Source of the DNA: Cupriavidus phytohabitans
GTDB lineage: Bacteria > Pseudomonadota > Gammaproteobacteria > Burkholderiales > Burkholderiaceae
Direction: 5' to 3'
Length of the DNA stretch: 64,000 nt
Assembly: GCF_000426345.1 (NCBI RefSeq)
Contig: NZ_AUFE01000018.1
Span: 1 to 64,000, forward strand
Shown here in pieces: positions 50,346 through 58,906 of this stretch (within the stretch, counting starts at the first letter, position 1; each line of letters starts with the position of its first letter). Both the position numbers and the translations under genes were made by a program. Under the pieces are notes generated by a model. That model was not told the origin of the DNA. It did no database searches and saw only the letters and a program-made list of their open reading frames with translations.

Positions 50346-51408
50346 GGCTGGCGGCTCCCGAGGCTTGCGCCGGTTTCAGCATGGCAACCGGCTCGTCGGC
50401 GACTTCCTGCTCGGCGCGGCGCTTCAGCAGACGGCGCACGCGCGTGATGCCGGCATCGTGCTGGTACAGCATCTCGTGGTCGCGCGCGTTGGGGGCCATC
50501 ATTTCCAGCACCACGCGGTCCTGCTCCAGCACGTCCCAGTGCAGCTGCTCCAGGCGATTGCGATACAGGAAGCGCCACACGTCGCGCTCCCAGCCCTGCA
50601 CGTGGCGGGTACGCCAGAAGAACACCATGCAGTGGTCTTCATCCACCGGGGTAGCCATGCCGACGATGCCGAACGGACCGCCGGGGCCGACGCTGGCGCG
50701 GTACGGGATCGCCAGGCGCAGCCACAGCGTGCCGGTCTCGCCGAATTCCACCCAGTCGAAGTTGACGCCGCGCTGGCCGGTCTTCTCGAACACCAGGCCG
50801 TGCTCGGTTTCGCGGATCTGCATCACGGCGGACTTTTCGCCGCAGGCCATCGAATGCGACACCGCGTGCAGGTAGGCGCCGTGCATCGGGTCCATCACGT
50901 TGTCGATGGCGTAGCGGTAGTTGCAGTCCCAGTGCGCCACGCACAGGAAGTTGCTGTGTTCCTCGCTGACCAGTTCTTCCGGCAGGCGCAGCTCGTCGGG
51001 GCTGCCTTCGCCTTGCGGCGCCTGGTCGCCGAACCACAGGAAGATCGCGCCGGCCTTTTCCTGCACCGGGTAGCTGCGCACGCAGGTGCGGCCTTCCAGC
51101 GGGCAGCTTTCGACCGCCGGCACGCTCTTGACCTGGCCGTCGCCGCCGACTTCCACGCCGTGGTACCAGCAGGCGACGCGGTCGCCCAGGTTCCAGCCCA
51201 TCGACAGGCGCGCGCCGCGGTGCGGGCAGCGGTCTTCCAGCGCGTGGACCTGGCCGGCGCCGTCGCGCCACAGCACGATGTTCTGGCTCAGGCGGGTGAT
51301 GCCGATCGGGGCATGGGTCACGGCCCATGAGGCGGCGACCGGGTACCAGTAGTTGCGCAGGCCGGTGTTCAGGCGGGCTTCGGCGCGGGCTTGCTTGTTC
51401 GATTCCAT
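50338..51408 (-). CDS. Rieske non-heme iron oxygenase, catalytic subunit
   Basis: The 356-residue subunit has the Rieske cluster motif CPHRGARLS...CWYHG near residues 60-85 and the mononuclear iron motif DNVMDPMHGAYLH. Length and single-component appearance place it with the VanA/phthalate-dioxygenase type that works with a PDR-type reductase, matching the reductase encoded at 41173. It would hydroxylate an aromatic ring or remove an O- or N-alkyl group. It is the second gene of the operon, after a small helix-turn-helix protein and before the SDR gene. Confidence 0.94.
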   Translation of the reverse strand: MESNKQARAEARLNTGLRNYWYPVAASWAVTHAPIGITRLSQNIVLWRDGAGQVHALEDRCPHRGARLSMGWNLGDRVACWYHGVEVGGDGQVKSVPAVESCPLEGRTCVRSYPVQEKAGAIFLWFGDQAPQGEGSPDELRLPEELVSEEHSNFLCVAHWDCNYRYAIDNVMDPMHGAYLHAVSHSMACGEKSAVMQIRETEHGLVFEKTGQRGVNFDWVEFGETGTLWLRLAIPYRASVGPGGPFGIVGMATPVDEDHCMVFFWRTRHVQGWERDVWRFLYRNRLEQLHWDVLEQDRVVLEMMAPNARDHEMLYQHDAGITRVRRLLKRRAEQEVADEPVAMLKPAQASGAASHA

Positions 51409-51447
51409 GTGGTTCTCGCTAAGAGCTGTTCCGGGGCGGCTTGGTTC

Positions 51448-51753
51448 TCAGGCACCCAGACGGCGCATTTCCGACAGGAAGCGCTCTTCGGTCCAGGGCT
51501 GGCTGTCGACGGTCAGGAAGCCGGCGGCGTTGAACGCGCGCACGATGTCCTGCGGGCTCTGCGCACCGCCTTCGAAGGCGGCCTCGAGCGCATCGCCAAG
51601 CGCGTTCTCATAGGCGCTCGGGGCGCTGGCGCGGGTCTGCCACACGATGTTGGCAACCTTGCCGGGCTGTTCGATATGGCCCTTGCCTGCGACGTTGTTC
51701 GGCGCCGGACGCTCCCAGGGCACCAGGTTCGGGTTGTACGAGAGGCTTTCCAT
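51448..51753 (-). CDS. Small conserved protein with recombinase-like helix-turn-helix
   Basis: The 101-residue product reads MESLSYNPNLVPWERPAPNN and ends with AAGFLTVDSQPWTEERFLSEMRRLG, a helix-turn-helix-like tail recalling the DNA-binding end of serine recombinases. I recall such proteins beside Rieske oxygenase genes but know no function. The ATG at 51753 has GGAG upstream; another ATG lies 15 bases earlier without one. It is the first gene of the operon, just downstream of the tandem boxes at 51833-51869. A DNA-binding or oxygenase-accessory role are both open. Confidence 0.75.
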   Translation of the reverse strand: MESLSYNPNLVPWERPAPNNVAGKGHIEQPGKVANIVWQTRASAPSAYENALGDALEAAFEGGAQSPQDIVRAFNAAGFLTVDSQPWTEERFLSEMRRLGA

Positions 51754-51832
51754 TGCGCTTTGCTCCATGTCTTGCAGCGTTGGTGGACCGTGTTCCGAAC
51801 CGCCCGGGCGCGCCCTGCTTTTGCGTCCGTCG

Positions 51833-51869
51833 TGTTTTACTAATGAAACACTGGTTTAGATATTGAACA
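51833..51869. promoter_or_regulatory. Putative tandem IclR boxes, Rieske operon promoter
   Basis: On the minus strand the sites read TGTTTCATTAGTAAAACA (51850-51833) and TGTTCAATATCTAAACCA (51869-51852), with centres 19 bases apart and ending 80 bases before the first gene. Each resembles the boxes at 38641, 52869 and 53265. Confidence 0.65.
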
Positions 51870-51991
51870 CAGGTACGACTATAGACAACGCGACCGCAAA
51901 AATTGACTGGGGTAAACCCGTGAGTCCGGGTCAGGTGGCGCAAGCGTCGCGCCAGGGCAGCGGCGCCGCACGACTGGCGGCGCTGGCGGGA

Positions 51992-52876
51992 TCAGGCGGT
52001 GCCTTCAGGCAGCGCCGAGCGGATCAGCCGTGCGGTGGCGGCGGCCTGCTCGATGTAGCACGCATGGCCGGCGTCGGGGATCAGGGCCAGCGGCAGGTCG
52101 AAGCGTTCGGCCAGCGTGCCGCAGGCCAGCGGCGTGGTCACCACGTCGTGGCTCCCGCAGGCGATGCGCGTGGGCAGTAATGGCGGACGGCGCGACAGGT
52201 AACGGTCGATATCGTCGCCGCACAGCATCGCCACGGCCTGGCGATAGCCGTCCGGGTTGAGCCGCTGCATGTTCCAGCGCACCCACGACTGTGCCCCGGC
52301 ATCGGCCAGCTCGCTCAGCAGCCGGGCGGGCCCGCGTTGCGCCAGCCCTTCCACGCCGAACGTGTCCAATGCCGCCAGCCGCTGCTGTGCCACCTGCTGC
52401 GCCTGCGCCTCCTTGCCCGCGGCGCCGTATCCCTGGGCCACGCTCAGCAGCAGCAGCCGCGCGGGCAGGTTGCGTGCATTGGCGACATAGGCCGCGGCCA
52501 TCAGTGCGCCCAGCGAATGGCCGACGATCAGGGCAGGCTGGATCGCCAGCGCCTGCAGCATGCCGTCCAGCCGTTGCGCGTAGTCGGATGCGAGCGGGCG
52601 CTGCTGCGCCAGCGGCGTCGAATTGCCGTAGCCCGGCGCGTCCCAGGCGATCACGCGCGCCTGCGCGGCCAGCAGGCTGGCGCAAGGCAGCCATGAAGCT
52701 GCGCCTGAGCTGATGCCATGCAGCAGCACGATCGAGGGCCCGCTGGTGCCGCCGCTGCGGTAAGCCACCTGTGCGCCGCCGTCCACCGTTACCTCGCGTT
52801 CCGCAAACCCGTTGCTCAGGGCCTCCAGGAGCCGCCGGTCCGGCTGCGAAAAAGTGGGGGGCTGATTCTGTTTCAT
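51992..52876 (-). CDS. Alpha/beta hydrolase, candidate C-C bond hydrolase of meta cleavage
   Basis: The 294-residue protein has the oxyanion stretch IVLLHGISSGAASWLPCASL, the nucleophile elbow VGHSLGALMAAAYVA and a catalytic histidine in IPDAGHACYIEQ, plus the acid-containing CGSHDVVTTP. The fold and size suit hydrolases that split ring-opened products of extradiol cleavage; ester hydrolysis is an alternative. Its ATG overlaps one of the regulatory boxes, so repressor binding would also block transcription start nearby. It lies upstream of and in the same direction as the Rieske operon but has its own promoter. Confidence 0.9.
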   Translation of the reverse strand: MKQNQPPTFSQPDRRLLEALSNGFAEREVTVDGGAQVAYRSGGTSGPSIVLLHGISSGAASWLPCASLLAAQARVIAWDAPGYGNSTPLAQQRPLASDYAQRLDGMLQALAIQPALIVGHSLGALMAAAYVANARNLPARLLLLSVAQGYGAAGKEAQAQQVAQQRLAALDTFGVEGLAQRGPARLLSELADAGAQSWVRWNMQRLNPDGYRQAVAMLCGDDIDRYLSRRPPLLPTRIACGSHDVVTTPLACGTLAERFDLPLALIPDAGHACYIEQAAATARLIRSALPEGTA

Positions 52877-52906
52877 ATATAAAACTTAGGTTTGCAAATA
52901 AAACCT
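52869..52906. promoter_or_regulatory. Putative tandem IclR boxes, hydrolase promoter
   Basis: TGTTTCATATATAAAACT (52869-52886) overlaps the hydrolase start codon. AGGTTTGCAAATAAAACCT (52888-52906) is a 6-7-6 perfect inverted repeat whose complement GTTTTATTTGCAAAC resembles the 38641 box. Their centres are about 20 bases apart. Confidence 0.65.
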
Positions 52907-53457
52907 CTGAAGCATAGGCGTGCGTATCGGGAAACTGGATCAGGGTAAACGATAGGCCTATCCAGCTCGAAAGCCCAACGCACCGGGGCTGGTGCACGCA
53001 CCGTTTGCGCGGCGTGGCCGGCCGTTGGCCCTTTGCATCGGGCGCAATGCCTTTGCCGGTGCGGCAAAACGCGTGAAAGGACGGGCCTTGGATGGCGCGC
53101 GCAGAGGCGTGACGACGTACCGTGCCGCGCGCACGCCAGGCTTCCCGCGAGTGCAGCCGGCGGCTGTCCAGCATGTCATCGCCGTACCGCACTAGGGATA
53201 ACCCTCCTCACCGCTTTTCGAAACTCGAAGCTATATTTCGTTCAACGTTTCTTATGTTGTTTGATGTTCCATATATAAAACAGAAAAGCGGCTATGACGG
53301 CATTTTTCGCTAGGCATCACCGCTTCTGACGGCTCACTCGGGCCAACAAGAGGAGACACCCCTGCCAACAACGAGCCTGCCCTGAATCCGCCCGCCATCG
53401 CAGCGGCCCGGACCACAAAGACGAATACAAGACAGAAAAACGGAAGGAAACTGGTAG
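52877..53457. other. Divergent promoter region between hydrolase and porin genes
   Basis: No gene is supported in these 581 bases; short open frames occur on both strands but are not conserved in type. The two ends are AT-rich and carry the regulatory boxes (52869-52906 and 53265-53282), while the middle is GC-rich. The region thus holds two separate promoters facing outward. Confidence 0.6.
53265..53282. promoter_or_regulatory. Putative IclR box, porin promoter
   Basis: TGTTCCATATATAAAACA matches the hydrolase box TGTTTCATATATAAAACT at 16 of 18 positions. A weaker copy may lie about 20 bases to the left (CGTTTCTTATGTTGTTTG). Confidence 0.65.
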
Positions 53458-54552
53458 ATGAAACTTGCACGAACCGCCGCGGCGCTGCTCGCGGCTTCCC
53501 CCCTGCTGGCCTCGGCCCAATCTTCGGTGACGCTTTATGGCGTCATCGATACCGGTGTCGAGTATGTGAGCAATGTCGGCGCCAACGGCGACAGCCTGGT
53601 GCGCGTGCCCAACAACACCGCCACGGTGCCGTCGCGCTGGGGCATCCGCGGCACGGAAGACCTGGGCGGCGGGCTGAAGGGCCTGTTCGTGCTGGAATCG
53701 GGCTTTTCGCCGGACACGGGCAACGCCAACCAGGGCGGCCGCCTGTTCGGACGCCAGGCGCTGGTCGGGCTGAGCAACCAGTATGGCCAGCTGTCGTTCG
53801 GCCGCCAGTACACGATGCTGTTCTGGGCCATCCTCGACAGCGATATCCTGGGGCCGAACGTGTACGGTTCGGGCTCGCTCGACAGCTACCTGCCCAACAC
53901 GCGCGCCGATAACGCGGTCGCGTACAAGGCCAACTTCAATGGCTTCGTGGTTGGCGCGACCTACAGCTTCGGCCGCGACGCGGTCAACGCCGGCCCCAGC
54001 CCGGCCGGCACCAATTGCGCCGGTGAGAACCCCGCCGACAAGAAGGCCTGCCGCGAGTGGTCGGCCATGATCGGCTATGACAGCAAGACCTGGGGCCTGA
54101 TCGCGGCCTACGATTCGCAGCGCGGCGGCCCCGGCGCCTTCGGCGGCCTGACCAACAGCAACCTGACCGACGACCGCCTGTCGCTGGGCGGCTATATGCT
54201 GCTGAAGAACACCAAGCTTGGCGCCGGCTGGATCCGCCGCGACAACGAAGGCAGCCCCACGCCGGTCAGCGACCTGTACTACGCCGGCGTGTCCTATGAC
54301 ATCACCCCCGCGGTCAACCTGGCCGGCCAGGTCTACTTCCTGAACTACCACGGCAGCGACAACGAGGCCATGCTCTACGCGCTGCGCGCGACATACAGTT
54401 TCAGCAAGCGCACCTCGGTTTATGCCACCGCGGGCTACATCAACAACGACGGCCAACTCGCCATGTCGGTGAGCGGTGGTTCGCCCGGCTCCAACCCCCG
54501 CCCTGGCGCAAACCAGTGGGGCTCGATGCTCGGCATCAAGCACATCTTCTGA
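53458..54552 (+). CDS. Outer-membrane porin, Burkholderiales general porin family
   Basis: A signal peptide ending ASPLLASAQ is followed by SSVTLYGVIDTGVEYVSNVG, the invariant start of neisserial/Burkholderia-type 16-strand trimeric porins. The sequence then alternates short strands (RWGIRGTEDLGGGLKGLFVL, GRQALVGLSNQYGQLSFGRQ) and ends in an aromatic residue, GIKHIF, as required for outer-membrane insertion. Length is 364 residues. Sharing a regulatory box with the hydrolase gene suggests induction with the aromatic pathway, as an uptake channel for its substrate. A Bug gene follows. Confidence 0.95.
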   Translation: MKLARTAAALLAASPLLASAQSSVTLYGVIDTGVEYVSNVGANGDSLVRVPNNTATVPSRWGIRGTEDLGGGLKGLFVLESGFSPDTGNANQGGRLFGRQALVGLSNQYGQLSFGRQYTMLFWAILDSDILGPNVYGSGSLDSYLPNTRADNAVAYKANFNGFVVGATYSFGRDAVNAGPSPAGTNCAGENPADKKACREWSAMIGYDSKTWGLIAAYDSQRGGPGAFGGLTNSNLTDDRLSLGGYMLLKNTKLGAGWIRRDNEGSPTPVSDLYYAGVSYDITPAVNLAGQVYFLNYHGSDNEAMLYALRATYSFSKRTSVYATAGYINNDGQLAMSVSGGSPGSNPRPGANQWGSMLGIKHIF

Positions 54553-54575
54553 GTCGGCCGAGTTGGCCACCACGC

Positions 54576-54594
54576 CCCGGCGCCGCGCGCCGGG
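54576..54594 (+). terminator. Hairpin between porin and Bug genes
   Basis: CCCGGCGC and GCGCCGGG form an 8-bp stem with loop CGC, 24 bases after the porin stop. Lacking a T-tract, it may stabilise the porin message or attenuate the downstream gene. Confidence 0.5.
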
Positions 54595-54669
54595 CTTCAC
54601 CAGCCGCTTCACCGGCCATGTTGGCCCCGGCCCCCGCCGGGCGCCAGGTTTTACCGAGGTCTGAACATC

Positions 54670-55656
54670 ATGAAGTCTGCACGCCGCAAAGTCCTGGCCA
54701 CGCTGGCCGCCGCCGCCTCCGTACTCTGCACCGGCACCTCCCTGGCGCAGGGCGCGTACCCGAGCAAACCCATTACCATCGTCGTCGCCTATCCGGCCGG
54801 CGGCGATGTCGACGTCCTGGCCCGCATGTTCGCGGAAAAGCTGGCCCCACGGCTGAAGCAGTCGGTGGTGGTGGAAAACCGCACCGGCGCCGCCGGCACC
54901 ATCGGCAGCGCCTATGTCGCGCGCGCCAACCCGGACGGCTACACGCTGCTGCTGGCGCCCAACACCGTGGCCATCGCACCGCTGGTGCTGAAGGCCGGCA
55001 CCGGCGCCACCTACGACGTGCAGCATGACTTCACGCCGATCTCGCAGATCGGCACGCAGTCGCTGTTCGTGGTGGTCAACAAGGGCACCGGCATCACCAA
55101 GGTCAGCGACCTGGTGGCGCGCGCCAAGTCCGGCAAGGTCGAAACCTATGCCACGCCGGGCAACGGCTCGCCGATGCACATCATGGGCGAACTGTTCAAC
55201 AAGTCCGCCGGCATCAAGATCAGCCAGGTGCCATACCGAGGCCTGGCGCCCGCCATTGTCGACGTGATCGGCGGCCAGGTGCCGGTGACCTACGTCACCT
55301 ACGGAGCGGTGGCGCAGTACGTGGGCAACGGCAGCCTGGTGCCGCTGGCGGTGGCGGACCTGAAGCGCTCGCCGTTCGCGCCCAACGTGCCGACGCTGGC
55401 GGAGCTGGGCTACAAGGATGTCGAGATCGGCGCCTGGCAGGCGCTGCTGGGTCCGAAGAACATGCCCGCCGACGTGGTGCGCACGCTCAACACGCACGTC
55501 AACGACATCCTGAAGATGCCCGACGTGGTGTCGCGCATGGCCACCATCGCGGTCACGCCGGCGGGTGGCGAGCCAGCCTCGCTGTCGAAGCTGATCGCCG
55601 CGGATACCACGCGCTATACGAAGATCGTGAAGGAATTCGGCATCCAGGCCGACTGA
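54670..55656 (+). CDS. TctC/Bug-family periplasmic binding protein 3
   Basis: A 328-residue exported protein (cleavage near GTSLAQGAYP) with ITIVVAYPAGGDVDVLARMF, VVVENRTGAAGTIG and QVPYRGLAPAIVDVIGGQV. It shares long blocks with the Bug protein of the molybdenum hydroxylase operon (37557), such as PNVPTLAELGYKDV, and so may bind a similar carboxylate. With the porin gene 117 bases upstream in the same direction, the two form an uptake pair: outer-membrane entry and periplasmic capture. The start has GAGG upstream. Confidence 0.94.
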   Translation: MKSARRKVLATLAAAASVLCTGTSLAQGAYPSKPITIVVAYPAGGDVDVLARMFAEKLAPRLKQSVVVENRTGAAGTIGSAYVARANPDGYTLLLAPNTVAIAPLVLKAGTGATYDVQHDFTPISQIGTQSLFVVVNKGTGITKVSDLVARAKSGKVETYATPGNGSPMHIMGELFNKSAGIKISQVPYRGLAPAIVDVIGGQVPVTYVTYGAVAQYVGNGSLVPLAVADLKRSPFAPNVPTLAELGYKDVEIGAWQALLGPKNMPADVVRTLNTHVNDILKMPDVVSRMATIAVTPAGGEPASLSKLIAADTTRYTKIVKEFGIQAD

Positions 55657-55810
55657 CCTCGCACCGGCTGCCTCCTGCACAAGCGGCAGCCCGCCGGCTG
55701 CGCTACGGCAATCCGTACGCAGCCGCTGCAAGAATTACTGTCGGCGCGGCGGCGTGTCGTGCACAAGCGCCATCCCTGCAAAGTGGCCCGGAAGTTGCTG
55801 CGTTCCGGGC

Positions 55811-56302
55811 ATGGACTTCTCGTTCGACTGGCGCGAAGCGCTCTTCTTCACCATCTCGCCGCTCGAGACCGTCATTCGCGGCACGGTGATGTACTGGGCG
55901 CTGTTCCTGATGTTCCGGTTCGTGGTGCGGCGCGACATCGGCTCGATGGGCATTGCCGACCTGCTGCTGGTGGTGATCGTTGCCGACGCGGCGCAGAACG
56001 GCATGGCCGGCAAGGGTGAAGGCATTGCCGACGCCATGCTGCTGGTCGCCACGCTGATCGCGTGGAACCGGCTGATCGACCTGCTGGCCTACCATTTCCC
56101 CACGTTCCAGCGCTTTGCCGAAGCGAAGAAAATCCTGCTCGTGCGCAACGGCACCAGGCTGCGCGAAAACATGCGGCGCGAATCGATCACCGACGACGAG
56201 CTGGAAGCCAAATACCGTGAACAGGGAGTCGAGAAGCTCGAGGAGATCAAGTCGCTGTACCTGGAGGCGGATGGCAAGGTCAGCGTGATCAAGAAGAAGT
56301 AG
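55811..56302 (+). CDS. DUF421/YetF-like membrane protein
   Basis: This 163-residue protein has two or three N-terminal membrane helices (VIRGTVMYWALFLMFRFVVR, GIADLLLVVIVADAAQ) and the YetF C-terminal domain (FAEAKKILLVRNGTRLREN, ESITDDELEAKYREQGV, EIKSLYLEADGKVSVIKK). The family has no established function in most bacteria; some members relate to spore or envelope proteins. It is shorter than the common 220-residue form, lacking a further C-terminal repeat. It stands alone, convergent with the CoA ligase gene. Confidence 0.88.
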   Translation: MDFSFDWREALFFTISPLETVIRGTVMYWALFLMFRFVVRRDIGSMGIADLLLVVIVADAAQNGMAGKGEGIADAMLLVATLIAWNRLIDLLAYHFPTFQRFAEAKKILLVRNGTRLRENMRRESITDDELEAKYREQGVEKLEEIKSLYLEADGKVSVIKKK

Positions 56303-56307
56303 ATGCT

Positions 56308-56337
56308 GCTCCCTGCCCCGCTCGCGGAACAGGGAGC
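56308..56337. terminator. Hairpin between convergent YetF-like and CoA ligase genes
   Basis: GCTCCCTG and CAGGGAGC form an 8-bp stem with a 14-base GC-rich loop, filling the 40-base gap between the two convergent stop codons. It could serve both directions. Confidence 0.55.
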
Positions 56338-56342
56338 CAGCC

Positions 56343-57926
56343 TTAGTTCACCTGCCGGCTCATCCCCTCCCAGAACGGCTCGCGCAGCTTGCGCCGCAGC
56401 AGCTTGCCGGACGGATTGCGCGGCAGTGCGTCGACGAACTCGATGCTCTTCGGCACCTTGTAGCCGGCCAGCCGCTGGCGCGTCCACGCAATGATGCCGT
56501 CGCGGTCGGGCGACTGCCCCGGCTTGAGCACGACGATGGCCTTGACCGCCTCGCCCCACTTCTCGTCCGGCACGCCGATCACCGCCACGTCGGCCACCTG
56601 CGGGTGGCCGTAGATCGCGCTTTCGACCTCGGCCGGATAGACGTTCTCGCCACCGCTGATGATCATGTCCTTGACGCGGTCGTGGATGTACAGGTAGCCC
56701 TGCGCATCCATGTAGCCCGCGTCGCCGGTGCGCAGCCAGCCATCGGCGTCGATGGTGCGCGCGGTCTCCTCGGGCTGCTTCCAGTAGCCGGCCATGTTGT
56801 GCTGCGAGCGCACCACGATCTCGCCGACTTCATCCGGCCCGAGCGCGCGCCCTTCATAGTCCACTATCTTGATTTCCACGCCCGGCAGCGGCTTGCCTGC
56901 GGCACGCATGCGCGGCACCTCTTCGGTGGTGTGGTCCTCGGGCGGCAGTGCGACGATGGTGCCGGTGGTCTCTGTCATGCCGTACTGCTGCACGAAGCCG
57001 CAGCCGAACACCTCGATACCCTCGCGCAACAGCGCCGCCGGAATCGGCGCGGCACCGTACAGCAGGTACTTCAGCCGCGAGTAGTCCACCTGGCGCGCGC
57101 GCGGGTCGCGCAGCACGATCTGCATGGCCGCCGGCACCATGAACAGCTTGCTGACGCGCTCGTGCTCGATGAAATCCAGCACCGCGCGCGGGTCGAATTC
57201 GCGCGCGACCACGCCCTTGGCGCCCGAGAGCAGATTGCGCAGTCCCCAGCCCGAGCCGCCGATATGCGCCACCGGCATCGCCACCAGCGAGATATCGTCG
57301 GCAGTCCAGTGCGACCAGGGAATGCCTTCGCGCTCGCTGACCTCGGTGCCGATGGTCAGGTTGCGGTGCGTCAGCATCGCGCCCTTGGGCCGCCCGGTGG
57401 TGCCCGAGGTGTACAGCTGCAGCACCACATCATGCGGCGCCGGCCGGTGTGCCGGCGGGGTGGCCGGCTGCGCGTCGCGCCAGTCGGTGTAGCAAGGGGC
57501 ATCGCCGCCGTCGGCGCACGGTTCCATCAGCACCACCTTGCGCACCATCGGCAACGCCGGCAGCAGCGACTTCGCCATCGCCGCCGATTCCGGCCCGACG
57601 AACAGCACCACCGCATCGCAATGGCCGACGATGAATTCGATCTCCGGCGGCGCCAGGCGCCAGCTGGCCGGCGTGGTGACGACGCCGGCCTTGGCCGCGC
57701 CGAGCAGCAGTTCGAAGTAGTGGTCGCTGTTCTTGCCGATATAGGCAATGCGGTCGCCCGCGTGGATACCCTCGGCCAGCAGCGCCTGCGCGACCCGGTC
57801 GGTATTGCGCTCGAAGCCGGCGTAGGTGGTCTGGCGGCCCTCGAACGCATACGCCACCGCGTCGGGCCGCAGCCCGGCGAAATGGCGCACGGCATCAGGC
57901 AGCGTGCTCAGGTAGCTGAAATCCAT
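56343..57926 (-). CDS. AMP-forming fatty-acyl/aryl-CoA ligase
   Basis: The 527-residue enzyme has the adenylation motif QLYTSGTTGRPKGAMLTHRN, QQYGMTETTGTIVALPPE, the hinge TGDAGYMDAQGYLYIHDRVK and the C-terminal lysine motif NPSGKLLRRKL. It activates a carboxylic acid to its CoA ester. It is 37 bases downstream of an SDR gene in the same direction; both lie behind a promoter region with a copy of the acyl-CoA palindrome, tying it to the block at 7.6-19.6 kb. It is distinct from the ligase at 15315. Confidence 0.94.
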   Translation of the reverse strand: MDFSYLSTLPDAVRHFAGLRPDAVAYAFEGRQTTYAGFERNTDRVAQALLAEGIHAGDRIAYIGKNSDHYFELLLGAAKAGVVTTPASWRLAPPEIEFIVGHCDAVVLFVGPESAAMAKSLLPALPMVRKVVLMEPCADGGDAPCYTDWRDAQPATPPAHRPAPHDVVLQLYTSGTTGRPKGAMLTHRNLTIGTEVSEREGIPWSHWTADDISLVAMPVAHIGGSGWGLRNLLSGAKGVVAREFDPRAVLDFIEHERVSKLFMVPAAMQIVLRDPRARQVDYSRLKYLLYGAAPIPAALLREGIEVFGCGFVQQYGMTETTGTIVALPPEDHTTEEVPRMRAAGKPLPGVEIKIVDYEGRALGPDEVGEIVVRSQHNMAGYWKQPEETARTIDADGWLRTGDAGYMDAQGYLYIHDRVKDMIISGGENVYPAEVESAIYGHPQVADVAVIGVPDEKWGEAVKAIVVLKPGQSPDRDGIIAWTRQRLAGYKVPKSIEFVDALPRNPSGKLLRRKLREPFWEGMSRQVN

Positions 57927-57963
57927 CCGCGTCTCCGTGTTGATTGGATCCAGGCCGCTTCGC

Positions 57964-58746
57964 TCAGCGCGGCGCCATCCGGATGGCGCCGTCCAGCCGC
58001 ACGGATTCGCCGTTGAAATAGCCGTTGCGGCACATCTCGACGGCCAGCGAGGCGAACTCTTCCGGCTGGCCCAGGCGCTTGGGGAACGGCACCGAAGCAG
58101 CCAGCGCGGCCTTGACGTTCTCGGCGGCGCCCTGCAGCAGCGGCGTATTGAAGATGCCTGGCAGGATGGTATTGACGCGGATGCCCTCGCCCGCCAGGTC
58201 GCGCGCGATCGGCAGCGTCATGCCGACCACGCCGGCCTTGGACGCCGAGTACGCGGCCTGCCCCATCTGGCCATCCTGCGCCGCCACCGATGCGGTGTTG
58301 ATGATCACGCCGCGCTCGCCGCCCGCGGTGTCCAGCGTCAGCATGCCTGCCGCCGAGCGCGCGATGCAGCGGAAGGTGCCGATCAGGTTGATCTGGACGA
58401 TGCGCTCGAAGGCATCGGACGGGAAGAACTTGATCTGGTCCGGCGCCTCCTTGGAACGCGACGCGGTCTTGATGGCGTTGCCGGTGCCGGCGCAGTTGAC
58501 CAGGATGCGCTCCTGGCCGATAGCGGCGCGCGCCTTGGCGAAGCCGGCTTCGACCTCGGCCTCGGAAGTCACGTTGACCTGGCAGAACACACCGCCCAGC
58601 TCGCGCGCCAGCGCTTCGCCCTTCTCGACGTTGAGGTCGAACAGCGCCACGCGCACGCCTTGCGCCGCCAGCGCCCGCGCCGTCGCCGCGCCCAGGCCCG
58701 AGGCGCCGCCCGTTACCACTGCCGATACCGATGCATTGAGTTCCAT
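57964..58746 (-). CDS. SDR-family 3-hydroxyacyl-CoA dehydrogenase (HSD10-like)
   Basis: The 260-residue SDR has VVTGGASGLGAATARALAAQ, VNCAGTGNAIKTASRSKEAP, and the catalytic set in NTASVAAQDGQMGQAAYSASK. The insert around KTASRSKE and PSDAFERIVQINLIGTFRCI is typical of type 2 3-hydroxyacyl-CoA dehydrogenases (HSD17B10-like). It would oxidise 3-hydroxyacyl-CoA to the ketone, the step missing from the acyl-CoA block further left. The ATG at 58746 has AAAGGAAAG upstream. It is divergent from the MscS-family gene, with a copy of the palindrome between. Confidence 0.93.
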   Translation of the reverse strand: MELNASVSAVVTGGASGLGAATARALAAQGVRVALFDLNVEKGEALARELGGVFCQVNVTSEAEVEAGFAKARAAIGQERILVNCAGTGNAIKTASRSKEAPDQIKFFPSDAFERIVQINLIGTFRCIARSAAGMLTLDTAGGERGVIINTASVAAQDGQMGQAAYSASKAGVVGMTLPIARDLAGEGIRVNTILPGIFNTPLLQGAAENVKAALAASVPFPKRLGQPEEFASLAVEMCRNGYFNGESVRLDGAIRMAPR

Positions 58747-58906
58747 GCCGTCTTTCCTTTGTGCTTTGTGTCTTGTGTCTGGCCGGGCGGGCGACCGGCT
58801 CCGGTGCGCGCGCCCGTGCTCTGTCCGCGATCCGTGAAGGCCGGCGGGTGCGGAAATGCCCACGCCGGAGTGGGTTCGAGATTCGTGGATCGGCGCAAGC
58901 CACGCA

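Noticed and set aside
51448..51753. A mobile element suggested by the recombinase-like helix-turn-helix
   Set aside because: The protein has only the DNA-binding-like tail, no catalytic serine recombinase domain, and no terminal repeats or attachment sites surround it.
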